From Candidatus Acidiferrum typicum (GTDB taxonomy: Bacteria > Acidobacteriota > Terriglobia > Acidiferrales > UBA7541), in NCBI GenBank assembly GCA_002478115.1, contig DLMH01000045.1:1-61144 (forward strand): a DNA stretch of 61,144 bases. Direction: 5' to 3'. The translations under genes were made by a program, and so were the position numbers. How positions within the stretch are numbered: the first letter of the stretch is position 1; every line of letters begins with the position of its first letter. Of the stretch, positions 9,815 through 19,106 are shown one piece after another. A model generated the notes under the pieces. The model did no database searches. It was given only the letters and a program-made list of their open reading frames with translations, and was not told the DNA's origin.

Positions 9815-11395
9815 ATGAGCACGAATCACGTGGATGCTACTTCCGAGGCCGCGCCATGCGTCATGGTCATCTTCGGCATCACCGGAGATCTGACCAAGCG
9901 CAAACTCATCCCCGCGCTGATCAACCTCGCGCAGGAGAATCTGCTCTCGAAGCAATTCGCGATCGTGGGATTCGCGATGAACGATTACACAACGGATTCT
10001 TTCCGCAAAGTTCTTGGCGAGGAGATTCCGAAATTCGCGCCGGAGGCCATCGACTTGAAGATGTGGAAATGGCTTGCCGAGCGCATCTACTACATCAAGG
10101 GCGAGTTTCAAGACGCGGAGGCGTTCCAGCGCTTGAAGCAGCAGATTGTCGACGCGGAAAAGCAGCACGATATCGCCGGAAACCGCTTCTTCTATCTCGC
10201 TGTCGCGCCGAGATTCTTTTCGCCAGTCGTTCAACAACTCGGCGCCGCGGGCCTCACGCAAGAGGAGAACGGCAACTGGGCGCGGGTGATCGTCGAAAAG
10301 CCCTTTGGCCACGACCTGGAGTCGGCGCGGCAGTTGAACTCGGAACTCAAAAAGGTTCTCAACGAGAAACAGATCTACCGCATAGACCATTATCTCGGCA
10401 AGGAAACCGTGCAAAACGTCATGGTCTTCCGTTTTTCCAACAACATCATCGAGCCGCTGTGGAACCGCAATTACGTGGACCATGTCCAGATCACCGCCGC
10501 CGAAACCGTTGGCGTCGAGCATCGCGGCGCCTTTTACGAAACGGCGGGCGCGTTGCGCGACATGGTGCCCAATCACCTGTTCCAACTCCTGACCATGACC
10601 GCGATGGAGCCGCCCATTTCCTTTGAAGCCGACGAAGTGCGCAACAAGCAAGCTGAAGTCCTGCACGCCGTCCAGCCGCTCAGCCCCGAAGACGTACTGA
10701 CCTGCATGGTGCGTGGCCAATATGCCGAAGGCAATGCGGATGGGCAGCGCGTGGTGGGCTACCGCAACGAGCCGGACGTGGCGCACGATTCGAACACGGA
10801 AACATTCGTCGCCCTGAAGCTGCTAATTGACAACTGGCGCTGGGCTGGCGTGCCCTTCTATCTGCGCACGGGGAAGCGATTGGCGAGCCGCGCCACGGAG
10901 ATCGTCATCCAGTTCCGGCGCACGCCGTTCGTATTGTTCCGCAATACCGCCGTGCGCAATCTGGAAACCAACCGTCTGGTCATTCACATTCAGCCGGACG
11001 AAGGCATTTCGCTCAGTTTCGGCGCGAAGGTGCCTGGTTCCGTGATGCGGCTGGGTCTGGTCAACATGGATTTTGACTACGCCACCTACTTTGGCGCCGA
11101 GCATGGTACGGGCTACGAACGATTGCTGCGCGACTGCATGGCGGGAGACGCCACGTTGTTTCAGCGCTCGGACATGGTCGAGGCCGGCTGGAATGTGATC
11201 CAGCCCATCATTGATGTGTGGCGCGCGCTGCCGGCTCGCGGCTTTCCAAATTACGCCGCCGGATCGTGGGGCCCCGTCGATGCGGAAGAGCTTCTCTTTC
11301 GCGACGGCCGGGCGTGGCGGTGCATCGGCGAAGAAGATGTTGACTTGCACGGCCCCCACGCATCACACGACAAGGACAAAGTAGGTACGCCCTGA
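9815..11395 (+). CDS. zwf: Glucose-6-phosphate 1-dehydrogenase
   Basis: First enzyme of the oxidative pentose phosphate pathway, forming 6-phosphogluconolactone and reduced cofactor. The dinucleotide motif is [12 protein letters not shown] near residue 20, followed by [11 protein letters not shown] and the active-site signature RIDHYLGKE. The 526-residue length is slightly above the usual ~490, with a short N-terminal leader and a C-terminal extension. Its TGA shares one base with the ATG of pgl (TGATG), so lactone formation and hydrolysis are translationally coupled. Confidence 0.95.
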   Translation: MSTNHVDATSEAAPCVMVIFGITGDLTKRKLIPALINLAQENLLSKQFAIVGFAMNDYTTDSFRKVLGEEIPKFAPEAIDLKMWKWLAERIYYIKGEFQDAEAFQRLKQQIVDAEKQHDIAGNRFFYLAVAPRFFSPVVQQLGAAGLTQEENGNWARVIVEKPFGHDLESARQLNSELKKVLNEKQIYRIDHYLGKETVQNVMVFRFSNNIIEPLWNRNYVDHVQITAAETVGVEHRGAFYETAGALRDMVPNHLFQLLTMTAMEPPISFEADEVRNKQAEVLHAVQPLSPEDVLTCMVRGQYAEGNADGQRVVGYRNEPDVAHDSNTETFVALKLLIDNWRWAGVPFYLRTGKRLASRATEIVIQFRRTPFVLFRNTAVRNLETNRLVIHIQPDEGISLSFGAKVPGSVMRLGLVNMDFDYATYFGAEHGTGYERLLRDCMAGDATLFQRSDMVEAGWNVIQPIIDVWRALPARGFPNYAAGSWGPVDAEELLFRDGRAWRCIGEEDVDLHGPHASHDKDKVGTP

Positions 11396-12168
11396 TGACC
11401 GGCCCCTCCGAACGCGAAGTGCGGATTCTGCCGGATGCTGCGGCGATCACGCGCCGCGCCGCGGAGCTTTTCGTTCAGGCGGCCAGGGAAGCGGTCGCTG
11501 AATACGATTCGTTCACGGTTGCGCTTTCCGGCGGCTCCACGCCGAAGAATCTGTACTCCCTGCTTGCGGACGATGCCGGCCTGCGCGCGCAGCTTCCCTG
11601 GGGAAAAATTCATTTCTTTTTCGGCGACGAACGCCACGTCCCGCCCGATCACCCGGACAGCAACTTCCGCATGGCCAACGAATCCCTCTTTTCCAAGGCC
11701 CTGGTGAAGCCCTCGCGCATTACCCGCATCAAGGGCGAGTACGCGGACACCGAAAAAGCGGCACTGGAATATGAGCAGGCTCTTCGCGCATACTTTATAA
11801 TAGAGAAAGGCGAGTTTCCTCGCTTCGATCTGGTCTTGCTCGGCATGGGTGACGAAGGTCACACCCTTTCGCTCTTCCCGGGCACGAAAGCTCTACACGC
11901 TCCGGCCGATCGCATTGTGGTTCGCAACTGGATAGGGAAACTCTATACGGAGCGCATCACGCTCACCGCTCCCGCCATCAACCAGGCGAGCCGGGTAATT
12001 TTTCTGGTGACTCGCGCAGACAAGGCTCCGGCCTTGAAAGCGGTTTTGGAAGGACCCTACGAGCCGGAGCAGCTTCCGGCGCAATTGATTCAGCCGGCGC
12101 ACGGCAAGCTGCTTTGGCTGGTGGACCAGGCCGCGGGAGCACTGCTCGCAACCGGAATTCGCGACTAA
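11395..12168 (+). CDS. pgl: 6-phosphogluconolactonase (DevB/Pgl type)
   Basis: Hydrolyses 6-phosphogluconolactone from Zwf. It belongs to the glucosamine-6-phosphate isomerase/6PGL fold: ALSGGSTPKNLYSLL (phosphate loop), FFFGDERHVPPDHPDSNFRM, and the catalytic GMGDEGHTLSLFPGT, where the His acts as base. Length 257 residues, normal. NagB-type deaminases share the fold, but the GDER-VPxDHPDSN pattern and one-base overlap with zwf fix the assignment. The gene is followed after 15 nt by the aldolase gene. Confidence 0.93.
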   Translation: MTGPSEREVRILPDAAAITRRAAELFVQAAREAVAEYDSFTVALSGGSTPKNLYSLLADDAGLRAQLPWGKIHFFFGDERHVPPDHPDSNFRMANESLFSKALVKPSRITRIKGEYADTEKAALEYEQALRAYFIIEKGEFPRFDLVLLGMGDEGHTLSLFPGTKALHAPADRIVVRNWIGKLYTERITLTAPAINQASRVIFLVTRADKAPALKAVLEGPYEPEQLPAQLIQPAHGKLLWLVDQAAGALLATGIRD

Positions 12169-12183
12169 ATTGAGGAGAGAACC

Positions 12184-13260
12184 ATGGCAACAGCAACTAC
12201 AAGTGCAATCGAACAACTCTTGGGCGCAAAGGCGGAATCCCTCCTGGGCTTCAAGTCTCCCAAGATTTCCAAGGAACGCCTGCATCTTCCCGGCCCGGAT
12301 TTTATTGACCGGGTCTACGCGGCATCCGATCGCAATCTCCGCGTGTTGAACAATCTTCACCGCATGTTCTTCAACGGGCGGCTCCACGGCACCGGCTATC
12401 TTTCCATTCTGCCGGTGGATCAGGGCATCGAGCACTCCGGCGGCGCGAGTTTCGCCAAGAATCCGGACTATTTCGATGGCGAGAACATCGTGAAGCTGGC
12501 GATCGAGGGCGGCTGCAACGCCGTTGCTTCGACCTTCGGCGTGCTAGGCTCCGTGGCGCGCAAGTACGCCCACAAGATCCCCTTCATTGTGAAAATCAAC
12601 CACAACGAACTGCTGACCTACCCCAACCGCTTTGACCAGGTGCTCTTCGGCACCGTCGAGGAGGCTTACGACATGGGCGCGGCCGCGGTGGGCGCGACAA
12701 TCTACTTCGGCTCCGAACAGAGCACCCGCCAGATCGTGGAGATCAGCCAGGCCTTCGCCAAGGCTCACGAGCTCGGCATGGCCACCGTCCTGTGGTGCTA
12801 TCTCCGCAACAACGCTTTCAAAAAGGACAAGGACTATCACGTTTCCGCCGACCTTACCGGACAGGCCAATCACCTCGGCGTTACCATCCAGGCCGACATC
12901 ATCAAGCAGAAGCTCCCGGAAAATAACGGCGGCTACCAGGCGCTGAACAACGGCGGTTCCAGCTATGGCAAGTTCGACAAGCGCATTTATACCGATTTGA
13001 CCAGCGATCACCCGATCGATCTGACGCGCTACCAGGTGGCCAACTGCTACATGGGCCGCGCCGGTTTGATCAACAGCGGCGGCGCTTCCGGTGCCAACGA
13101 CTTCGAGGAAGCCGTGGCCACCGCCGTCATCAACAAGCGCGCCGGCGGCACCGGCTTGATCAGCGGACGCAAGGCGTTCCAGCGTCCGATGGCGGAAGGC
13201 GTGAAGCTCCTGAACTCGATTCAGGACGTATATCTCAGCAAGGAAGTCACGATCCCGTAA
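12184..13260 (+). CDS. fbaB: Class I fructose-bisphosphate aldolase (FbaB/DhnA family)
   Basis: Cleaves fructose-1,6-bisphosphate through a Schiff-base Lys. The protein tracks the E. coli FbaB pattern closely: [42 protein letters not shown], and a glycine-rich phosphate site near [12 protein letters not shown]. Length 358 residues. A strong GAGGAGAG ribosome site precedes the ATG. It is the last gene of the cluster and is followed within 30 nt by an intrinsic terminator, so the cluster joins the pentose phosphate pathway to lower glycolysis. Confidence 0.94.
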   Translation: MATATTSAIEQLLGAKAESLLGFKSPKISKERLHLPGPDFIDRVYAASDRNLRVLNNLHRMFFNGRLHGTGYLSILPVDQGIEHSGGASFAKNPDYFDGENIVKLAIEGGCNAVASTFGVLGSVARKYAHKIPFIVKINHNELLTYPNRFDQVLFGTVEEAYDMGAAAVGATIYFGSEQSTRQIVEISQAFAKAHELGMATVLWCYLRNNAFKKDKDYHVSADLTGQANHLGVTIQADIIKQKLPENNGGYQALNNGGSSYGKFDKRIYTDLTSDHPIDLTRYQVANCYMGRAGLINSGGASGANDFEEAVATAVINKRAGGTGLISGRKAFQRPMAEGVKLLNSIQDVYLSKEVTIP

Positions 13261-13284
13261 GCGAAATCCAACTTGCTTTCCAGA

Positions 13285-13312
13285 AGGGGCGCGCAGTGTT
13301 GGCGCCCCTTTT
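13285..13312 (+). terminator. Intrinsic terminator closing the sugar-phosphate cluster
   Basis: The 8-bp stem AGGGGCGC (13285-13292) / GCGCCCCT (13302-13309) has a 9-nt loop and runs into TTTT followed by a pyrimidine-rich tract. It lies 25 nt after the fbaB stop and is the first clear terminator after tkt. Confidence 0.85.
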
Positions 13313-13434
13313 CCCTTTGCGACTTCATCACTCCACTTGGTCCGTGCGACTTTCGCCACCTCTTCCCAAACTCTCCATCCAAGTTGTAACCGGAGAAGCA
13401 CGTCATACGTCGTATACAACAGAAGGAGAATACG

Positions 13435-14406
13435 ATGCGCATCCTGCTAACAGCTCTCATCACACTCGCTCTCCTAGCCTCAGAAGCACTTGCCCAGACC
13501 GACCCCGGCGCGCAAGCGGCCCAGCAAGCCGCGGAACAAGCAATTCAGGCCAACCAGCAGGCCATTCAGGCGATGCAGCAAGCAAGTCAGCAAGCTGCGC
13601 AACAGGCGATGCAGGCGAGTCAACCAACCACGCCGTTTTGGCCGGGATGTTGCGCCCTGGCCGCGAAGCCGAAATTCTCCGTAAAGCCGGGGACCTACTC
13701 CACGCCAAGAACGGTGAAAATCATAGACTCGACTCGTGGCGCCATCATCTACTACACGACGGATGGCTGGACGCCGACGCAGGATTCCCCGCGTTACATG
13801 GGACCGATCACGGTCGATTCCACCACCACGCTGCAGGCCATCGCGGTTGTGCCGTATTACCGCCGGAGTTTCGTCGCCAAAGCGGAATACAAATTCCCTG
13901 CCCCGGCACCCGTGCCCGCGCGCGCTTCGGAAGTTCCCTCAGCTCCATCGAATGCGAGTGTAACGCCATCCCCCAATAAGCTCGTGCTGGTTCAAAACAC
14001 GCCGGTGCACCTCGCGTTCGCTGCTGATGTAAGCTCCAAGACCGCTTCGGTGGGCGACAAAATTCCGCTGACCCTTGCTGAAGACCTGATGATTGACGAT
14101 GTGGTGCTGGTCAAGCAGGGAACGCCCGCTGCCGGCAGGATAATCCAGGTGGACAAAACGGGCCTGGGCGGCCAGCCGGGTGACTTGACGTTTCAAGCGG
14201 ACTCTCTCGACGTGAATGGCACCTCCGTCAAGCTGCGCGGCACGGTCTTCCTGGAAGGCGAGGCGAAACCTCCCAATGCTGAAGTGCTGATTCCGGTTGT
14301 GGGAGGCGCGTTCCTGCTCAAACACGGCCAAGACGCGGAAATTAAAAAGGGTGCCACCTTAACCGCTTATGTCGATGGGGACACGTCGCTGCCACCGGCG
14401 CAGTAG
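13435..14406 (+). CDS. Exported protein with chitobiase/beta-hexosaminidase C-terminal-type domain
   Basis: Signal peptide of ~20 residues (MRILLTALITLALLASEALA), then a Gln/Ala-rich low-complexity stretch (~25-60) dominated by QQA and IQA repeats. A CHB_HEX_C-like beta-sandwich follows (~75-150), recognisable from KFSVKPGTYSTPRTVKI, a YYTTDGWTPT turn and TTLQAIAV. A Pro-rich linker leads to a C-terminal beta-rich domain (~185-315) resembling extracytoplasmic modules common in acidobacterial proteins. It carries no hydrolase catalytic domain, so a structural or carbohydrate-binding envelope role is more likely than an enzymatic one. The start has AGAAGGAGA 6 nt upstream. Confidence 0.75.
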   Translation: MRILLTALITLALLASEALAQTDPGAQAAQQAAEQAIQANQQAIQAMQQASQQAAQQAMQASQPTTPFWPGCCALAAKPKFSVKPGTYSTPRTVKIIDSTRGAIIYYTTDGWTPTQDSPRYMGPITVDSTTTLQAIAVVPYYRRSFVAKAEYKFPAPAPVPARASEVPSAPSNASVTPSPNKLVLVQNTPVHLAFAADVSSKTASVGDKIPLTLAEDLMIDDVVLVKQGTPAAGRIIQVDKTGLGGQPGDLTFQADSLDVNGTSVKLRGTVFLEGEAKPPNAEVLIPVVGGAFLLKHGQDAEIKKGATLTAYVDGDTSLPPAQ

Positions 14407-14420
14407 TTCGCGCAAAACTC

Positions 14421-14777
14421 CTATTTTTCCTGCGAGCGGATCATCGTCAGTAGCATTTTGAAGCGCGTCAGCGCTTTCAGTGCGTGTGGCTGGTTGGCCG
14501 GCATGAGCACGGCGTGGCCCGCTTTCGTTACCGATGGCTTCCCGGAGACGGTGATCTCCGCTTCGCCCTCCAGCACCTGCGCCAGAGCATCAAACGGCGC
14601 GGTATGCTCGCTCAAGCCTTGGCCTTCGTCGAAAGCGAATAGCGTAATCGTCGCCGCCGGACGATTGATCAGCGTCCGGCTGACCACCGCCCCTTCCTGG
14701 TAATTGACCATCCCCGCGACGGAGACTGCTTCGGCAGCGGGAATTTCCCGCTTGCCTTGCGACTGTTCAGACGCCAT
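14421..14777 (-). CDS. Small cupin-domain protein
   Basis: A 118-residue single-domain cupin beta-barrel: conserved motif 1 around EHTAPFDALAQVLEGEAEITVSG and motif 2 around AGHAVLMPANQPHALKA. His and Glu positions for a metal site are present in part. Such proteins bind small molecules or act as minor isomerases or dioxygenases, and no specific reaction can be assigned. It converges with the preceding exported gene and has no operon partner on the minus strand. Confidence 0.8.
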   Translation of the reverse strand: MASEQSQGKREIPAAEAVSVAGMVNYQEGAVVSRTLINRPAATITLFAFDEGQGLSEHTAPFDALAQVLEGEAEITVSGKPSVTKAGHAVLMPANQPHALKALTRFKMLLTMIRSQEK

Positions 14778-14952
14778 CGCTCACCGCCTTTCAAACCACA
14801 GCGGGCTCGTTTGTTCTAAGTTCGCCCTCCAGCGTATCACCGCAGCAGCGGGTAAGCCCCATGAACAGTCCCTGGCCCAAATACCAAGCCGGCCTTTCCA
14901 GTTCCGGCACTCCCCGCCCCTTCTGACCCATTTGCCTTGCTCGAATTACTAA

Positions 14953-15138
14953 CCAACGCAGACCTGTCTGAACGGCGAACCCATTGTCCACTACAGAGGG
15001 CCGACTGTTTACCAACAGCAGCGCGGCTACTCTGCCCACGGCTATGTCTATTTTAAGACGGGGCTGTACCGGGACGAACTACAGCAGCCGATGACGATCT
15101 ATGTGGATGAGTATAGAAAAGATGAGTTGAGCCGCTGA
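14953..15138 (+). pseudogene. C-terminal remnant of a polysaccharide-lyase-like gene
   Basis: An open stretch without a start codon translates to the typical C-terminal end of Polysacc_lyase (PF14099-type) proteins: HYRGPTVY, then GYVYFKTGLYRDEL, then PMTIYVDEYRKDEL and a TGA at 15136. Such enzymes cleave acidic glycans in the periplasm and are ~250 residues or more. Here only ~60 codons remain, and the frame is closed by TAA at 14950. The upstream sequence up to the cupin gene shows no continuation, so the gene has been truncated by deletion or rearrangement. Family recognition is by motif memory. Confidence 0.6.
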
Positions 15139-15171
15139 TGGCGGCAAGTTTTCCGCAGCCTGCCAGGGCTG

Positions 15172-17514
15172 TTACGGCTTAGGAATTGCTTGCGGCGTTC
15201 CGCACAACTGCTCGGTCGCCGTCTTCACGTCCGCATCCAACTGCGCGCCGCGCCAACCCTTTGTCGAGCACACCTGCCACGCTTCCAATCCCAGCGCCCC
15301 ACGCAGGTCCGCTCCTTCCAGGTTTGCGCCATCCAGGTGCGCCTGGCGCAGGATCGCCCCTGGGAACGCGGCCCCCCGCAAATCCGTCTTCGAGAGGTCC
15401 GCCTCCAGAAGTATGGTTCCCTTGAACTGCGCCCCGGTCATGTTCGCGCCCGCCAGTTTCGCCGCTGACAAATCCGTCTGTTCCAGCGTGGCCAGCGAAA
15501 GCACCGCCAGTTCCGCTTTCACGTCGCGCAAATCGGCGTGCGACAAATCCGCCCGCAACAGGTTCGCCTGCCGCAAATTCACCGCGTACAGCGTCGCCCG
15601 CGCAAGATTTGCCGTTTTCAGCACTGCTCCTGCCAAGTTCGCGTAAGACATGTCCGCATTCTGGAAATCCGCGCCGGCGAAGTTCGCTCCCTGCGCGTCC
15701 GCCGACACCAGGTTAATCTTGCTCGCCTGCAGCTTGTCCATGTTTGCCGACCGCAGCACTCCCTCCCTCAAGTTCACGCCGCGAAAATCCGCTTCGGAAA
15801 GGCTCGCGCCTTCCAGATTTGCCCGCCACATCCGCGCATTCGCAAACTCGGCCCGATAACCCCGCGCGTACCGCAAGTTGATCTCGTTGAGCCGCGGTCC
15901 CGGCGCATCGCTCGTTCCTGGGTCGCCATTCCCTGCCTTCACTGGTATTCCCTCGACGCTCTCCTCGGTAATGTCCGCGTACGGCCGGAAGCCCACCAAT
16001 TGAAGCGCCGTCGCCGCCCATCGCCGTGGATCGCCCTGGCTCACTTCGGGGCGTATGCTCGGGTCCGCCGGCAAACCACGGATCACGCCCAGCGAGAGCA
16101 GGAACAGCGCCAACCCCGCCGCCAACGGCCCCCGCAATGCCGAGAGTACATCCCTCAGGAAATGCGGCGTGCTTTCATCGTTCCAGTCGCCCGGCCGCAG
16201 CACCCGCGCCACAATCCGCGGCGTTCCGCAAGCCGCCGCGCTCGCCAGCGTAATCAGGAATACGTGCAACAGCGTCCCTCGATAGTCCTGCATCACCAGA
16301 TAGCGCAGCCACAGGAAGAACAGGACGGCCGGCACTGCCCAGTACACCAGCAGCCGGGCCATCACGCTTTCCACCTGCGCCAGGGGCGACCGTAGATCGC
16401 GCGACCACCGCAAGTGTGGCCGGATCGGTCCCACCAGATACCAACGCCCATCCTTTTCCGGCGTCTGCCCATCCGGGAATACCGCGGGCAGCGCTGCTAT
16501 GCTTCCCCACAAACGCAGCAGCAGGAACTGCAGGCGCAAAAACAATACCGTCAGGAGCAGCGGCGCCCCCAGATAGAATCCCTGCAACGGCAGAATGTTC
16601 GGAATCCGTGAAGTCGGTGTCGCGGAAAGGTCCAGCAGCAACCGCACATCCGTCGTCAGCGCCACCAGTACGCACGTAGCCAGACACAGCGCGATCACCA
16701 GCAGGTAAAACCCGCGCGCCGACTGCGTCGCTTGTGCAATCGTTTTGCCGCCGTCGTGCGCGGAAACTGCCTCCGGCAGCGTTGCGTCAAACAGGTTTGT
16801 CCCACCCAACCGCCCGGCCCACAATCCCTGCGCGCCATAGAGATTCGCGCCCATCAGATTCGCGCCCAAAAATTCCGTTCCCAGCAGGTTCGCTTCGCGC
16901 AGGTCCGCTTCCACCAGATTCGCCCCGCGCAAATTCGCCATGGAAAGATCCGCGCCGCGCAAATTCACTTTCTGGAGTTGCGCGCCCTGCAAATTCACGC
17001 CCGTCAGGTCGGCTCCCGCCAGGTCCGCTCCCGCAAAATCGCCTCGCGCGCCAGCGCTTCCCCCGCTCTCCACCCACTGGCGATGCTGGTCCAGCACTTC
17101 CGCAAACACCAGCAGATCTGAGCCCGCCGCCCGCGATTCCCCCGGCGTTCCGGCCGGGGTTTCTTCGGGGCTCTCCTCGATGATCTCCGTTTTTTCAGAA
17201 ATGACTTCGTCCGGATCGCTTGCTGTTTCCGCCGTGTTTGCCGCCCGCGGTTCGAGCGGCACTTCGACAATCGCCGGTTCCCGGACCTCAATCACCATCT
17301 CAGTCTGTTTCGTTTCCAGCGGCCGCCCTTCCGGCGATTCCCCTTCCGTCATCTCCGTTTCCAGGAACGCCAGAATCCTCGCTTCGAGCTCCGGATTGGG
17401 CCTGATCGTTCCAAACTCCGCCAGTTCTTTTGGTGTCGCCAGGCGCTCCGCGGCGCGCTCGGCGGAATGGTCTTTGAGCTCTTCTTTGTGTTGGTTCGCC
17501 GGCGTTTCCGGCAT
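15172..17514 (-). CDS. Pentapeptide-repeat membrane protein
   Basis: A 780-residue protein. Residues ~1-150 are acidic and Pro/Glu-rich, likely disordered. A first block of A(D/N)LxX pentapeptides (~160-245) forms a right-handed beta-helix. About four to five membrane segments follow (~265-475, e.g. FYLLVIALCLATCVLVAL). A second, longer pentapeptide block (~560-750) and a short C-terminal tail containing two Cys complete it. Pentapeptide proteins act as scaffolds or DNA mimics. Membrane-anchored forms are poorly understood, so no function is assigned. The ATG has AGGAAAG upstream. Flanked by unrelated genes. Confidence 0.85.
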   Translation of the reverse strand: MPETPANQHKEELKDHSAERAAERLATPKELAEFGTIRPNPELEARILAFLETEMTEGESPEGRPLETKQTEMVIEVREPAIVEVPLEPRAANTAETASDPDEVISEKTEIIEESPEETPAGTPGESRAAGSDLLVFAEVLDQHRQWVESGGSAGARGDFAGADLAGADLTGVNLQGAQLQKVNLRGADLSMANLRGANLVEADLREANLLGTEFLGANLMGANLYGAQGLWAGRLGGTNLFDATLPEAVSAHDGGKTIAQATQSARGFYLLVIALCLATCVLVALTTDVRLLLDLSATPTSRIPNILPLQGFYLGAPLLLTVLFLRLQFLLLRLWGSIAALPAVFPDGQTPEKDGRWYLVGPIRPHLRWSRDLRSPLAQVESVMARLLVYWAVPAVLFFLWLRYLVMQDYRGTLLHVFLITLASAAACGTPRIVARVLRPGDWNDESTPHFLRDVLSALRGPLAAGLALFLLSLGVIRGLPADPSIRPEVSQGDPRRWAATALQLVGFRPYADITEESVEGIPVKAGNGDPGTSDAPGPRLNEINLRYARGYRAEFANARMWRANLEGASLSEADFRGVNLREGVLRSANMDKLQASKINLVSADAQGANFAGADFQNADMSYANLAGAVLKTANLARATLYAVNLRQANLLRADLSHADLRDVKAELAVLSLATLEQTDLSAAKLAGANMTGAQFKGTILLEADLSKTDLRGAAFPGAILRQAHLDGANLEGADLRGALGLEAWQVCSTKGWRGAQLDADVKTATEQLCGTPQAIPKP

Positions 17515-17809
17515 GGCACACTTTCCTGTCGCCTTTTCACCAAAAGGCCTGTGAGATTTCCCGGGGGGCGAGGCTCAATCCATGATCGCCCATGGCCCCG
17601 CGGAAATCGCCTGACCCAAAGTACAGGCGACACCTGAAGGACACTCTGCTTCGCCGTGCCGCGTTACGAACTGGCAACAGTCTCCCGCTTTCTCTGTTGG
17701 CTCATCTGTCGCTCATCGTACAGTGGTGGCAACGCCCAACGAAGAAGGTCGTAGCCCAATCCGCCGGAGTTTTGTTGAAAGAGACTCGATTTTATCCGAG
17801 GAGAAAAAA

Positions 17810-18091
17810 ATGACAAAGAGATCATTGGTTGCCAGCGCCGTGGTTGCCGTGTTGCTTGGCGGCGGTGTGGTCCTGGCGCAAATGCCAAAAGACAATGTCA
17901 GTGGGAGACGCCATCCGAACCTGGCGGCCGCACAGCGCCTCTCCACCCAGGCCTATGAAAAAATCATCGAAGCGCAAAAGGCCAACGAGTGGGATATGCA
18001 AGGCCACGCGCAGAAAGCCAAGGAACTCCTCGAGCAGGTGAACCACGAACTGAAGGAAGCGGCCGAAGCAGCCAACAAGAACGCCAAGTAA
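17810..18091 (+). CDS. Small exported helical protein
   Basis: A 93-residue protein beginning with a signal peptide (KRSLVASAVVAVLLGGGVVLAQ). The mature ~68 residues are predicted helical and Ala/Glu/Lys-rich (HPNLAAAQRLSTQAYEKIIEAQ, then AKELLEQVNHELKEAAEAANK), resembling small periplasmic helical-hairpin proteins. The frame opens at 17723, but the ATG at 17810 directly follows GAGGAGAA and begins the signal peptide. Function unknown. An intrinsic terminator lies 22 nt after the stop. Confidence 0.7.
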   Translation: MTKRSLVASAVVAVLLGGGVVLAQMPKDNVSGRRHPNLAAAQRLSTQAYEKIIEAQKANEWDMQGHAQKAKELLEQVNHELKEAAEAANKNAK

Positions 18092-18113
18092 GGCCCCTGC
18101 CGAATCCGCATTT

Positions 18114-18155
18114 GCCCCATGCTCCCCTGCCCCGGAGAGTATGGGGCTTTCTTTG
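18114..18155 (+). terminator. Intrinsic terminator after the small exported protein
   Basis: GCCCCAT (18114-18120) pairs with ATGGGGC (18141-18147) around a 20-nt loop, followed by TTTCTTTGTT. Confidence 0.65.
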
Positions 18156-18486
18156 TTCTCTATGGCAAATGACGCCCGCTGCAGCACGGGACCCGCGAAC
18201 ACAAGGAGTCAGTTGAAAATGAATCGCGCACACAATGGCATGAAGAGCTGGGGATTTAAGCTTTGGGTTTCTCAGAGGGGATCTGCGAGACGTGGTGAAG
18301 CAGGGGGGCGCACTGTCTGGCTTTCAACTTTTGACTTTCGACTTCGGCACGACCCTGACCGCTTCCTAACAAACTACTGCCGGGGCGCTCCGCTGAGGGG
18401 CCGAGGCACCCCGGCTATTCCTGCCCGCCTCCGCAGTGAGCGAGCAAGGAACTTGTACTGAATCTCTATTCGCGCGATTCCGCCAG
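18156..18486. other. Gene-free interval
   Basis: Between the terminator and the PilZ gene I see no convincing coding sequence. Short frames here lack ribosome sites and conserved composition. The stretch near 18380-18450 is GC-rich and low in structure. Confidence 0.5.
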
Positions 18487-18831
18487 TTACACTTCTTCGG
18501 TGCCGCGCAGAAACTCGTACCGCTCGATCGCCGCGACCACCCCAATCGCACCTTCATCGCGGGGTTCCGTCCTCTGCACGCGGCCCAGGCAGCGCACGCG
18601 CACCGGTCCGGCCAGCGTAATTTCATTAGGCAATGTCAGCAGAATCTCGACGGGCGAGCCTTCTTTGATATCCTTGGATAGGAAGAAATAAACCCCGCGG
18701 GAGCTGACATCACGGGATTCCGTCATTGTTTCGCCAACTGCCGCGCCTGTGGTCCATCTCACCGTAAGCGGCAGCCGCATGGAAAATCTTTGTGTAGTGC
18801 GGCGCTCGGACCCAGTCAAGGAAACCTCCAT
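18487..18831 (-). CDS. PilZ-domain protein (cyclic-di-GMP-binding type)
   Basis: A 114-residue PilZ domain: basic motif ERRTTQRFSMRLPL (RxxxR-like) followed by the second signature RDVSSRGVYFFLSKDIKEGSPVEILLTLP (DxSxxG). Such domains bind cyclic-di-GMP and change partner activity, often in motility, polysaccharide export or surface attachment. The longer frame starts at 18873, but ATG 18831 (MEVSLTGSERR) is closer to the conserved domain. It stands alone here, and type IV pilin genes lie ~35 kb away, so any link to them is speculative. Confidence 0.8.
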   Translation of the reverse strand: MEVSLTGSERRTTQRFSMRLPLTVRWTTGAAVGETMTESRDVSSRGVYFFLSKDIKEGSPVEILLTLPNEITLAGPVRVRCLGRVQRTEPRDEGAIGVVAAIERYEFLRGTEEV

Positions 18832-19106
18832 GTTTGAAGAAATGAGTGTAGCCGGGGTGGGGCCAGGGAACAATAGAACTCGGGATTCAAAATCGCTCCC
18901 GGCAAAAACGGTACCAATGTACTAGAACGGGTAAACCCCCGTCCTAATTTCCGAGAATCCGCTAATTTCGTGGTTTTCGCCAGGCCGCCGTAACTCACTC
19001 AGTACGCTGGACTTCCCCGGCCTTCCCCACCCTCCCTGCGCCGCACACACCAGCCTCCTGGCGTAACCCTTCGCGCGCGCTTCTTCTAAGTGCTTTTGTT
19101 TTTTCC

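Noticed and set aside
8708..10786. Minus-strand open frame of 692 codons over gnd and zwf
   Set aside because: GC-rich codon bias leaves the reverse frame open; real enzymes with clear motifs occupy the plus strand.
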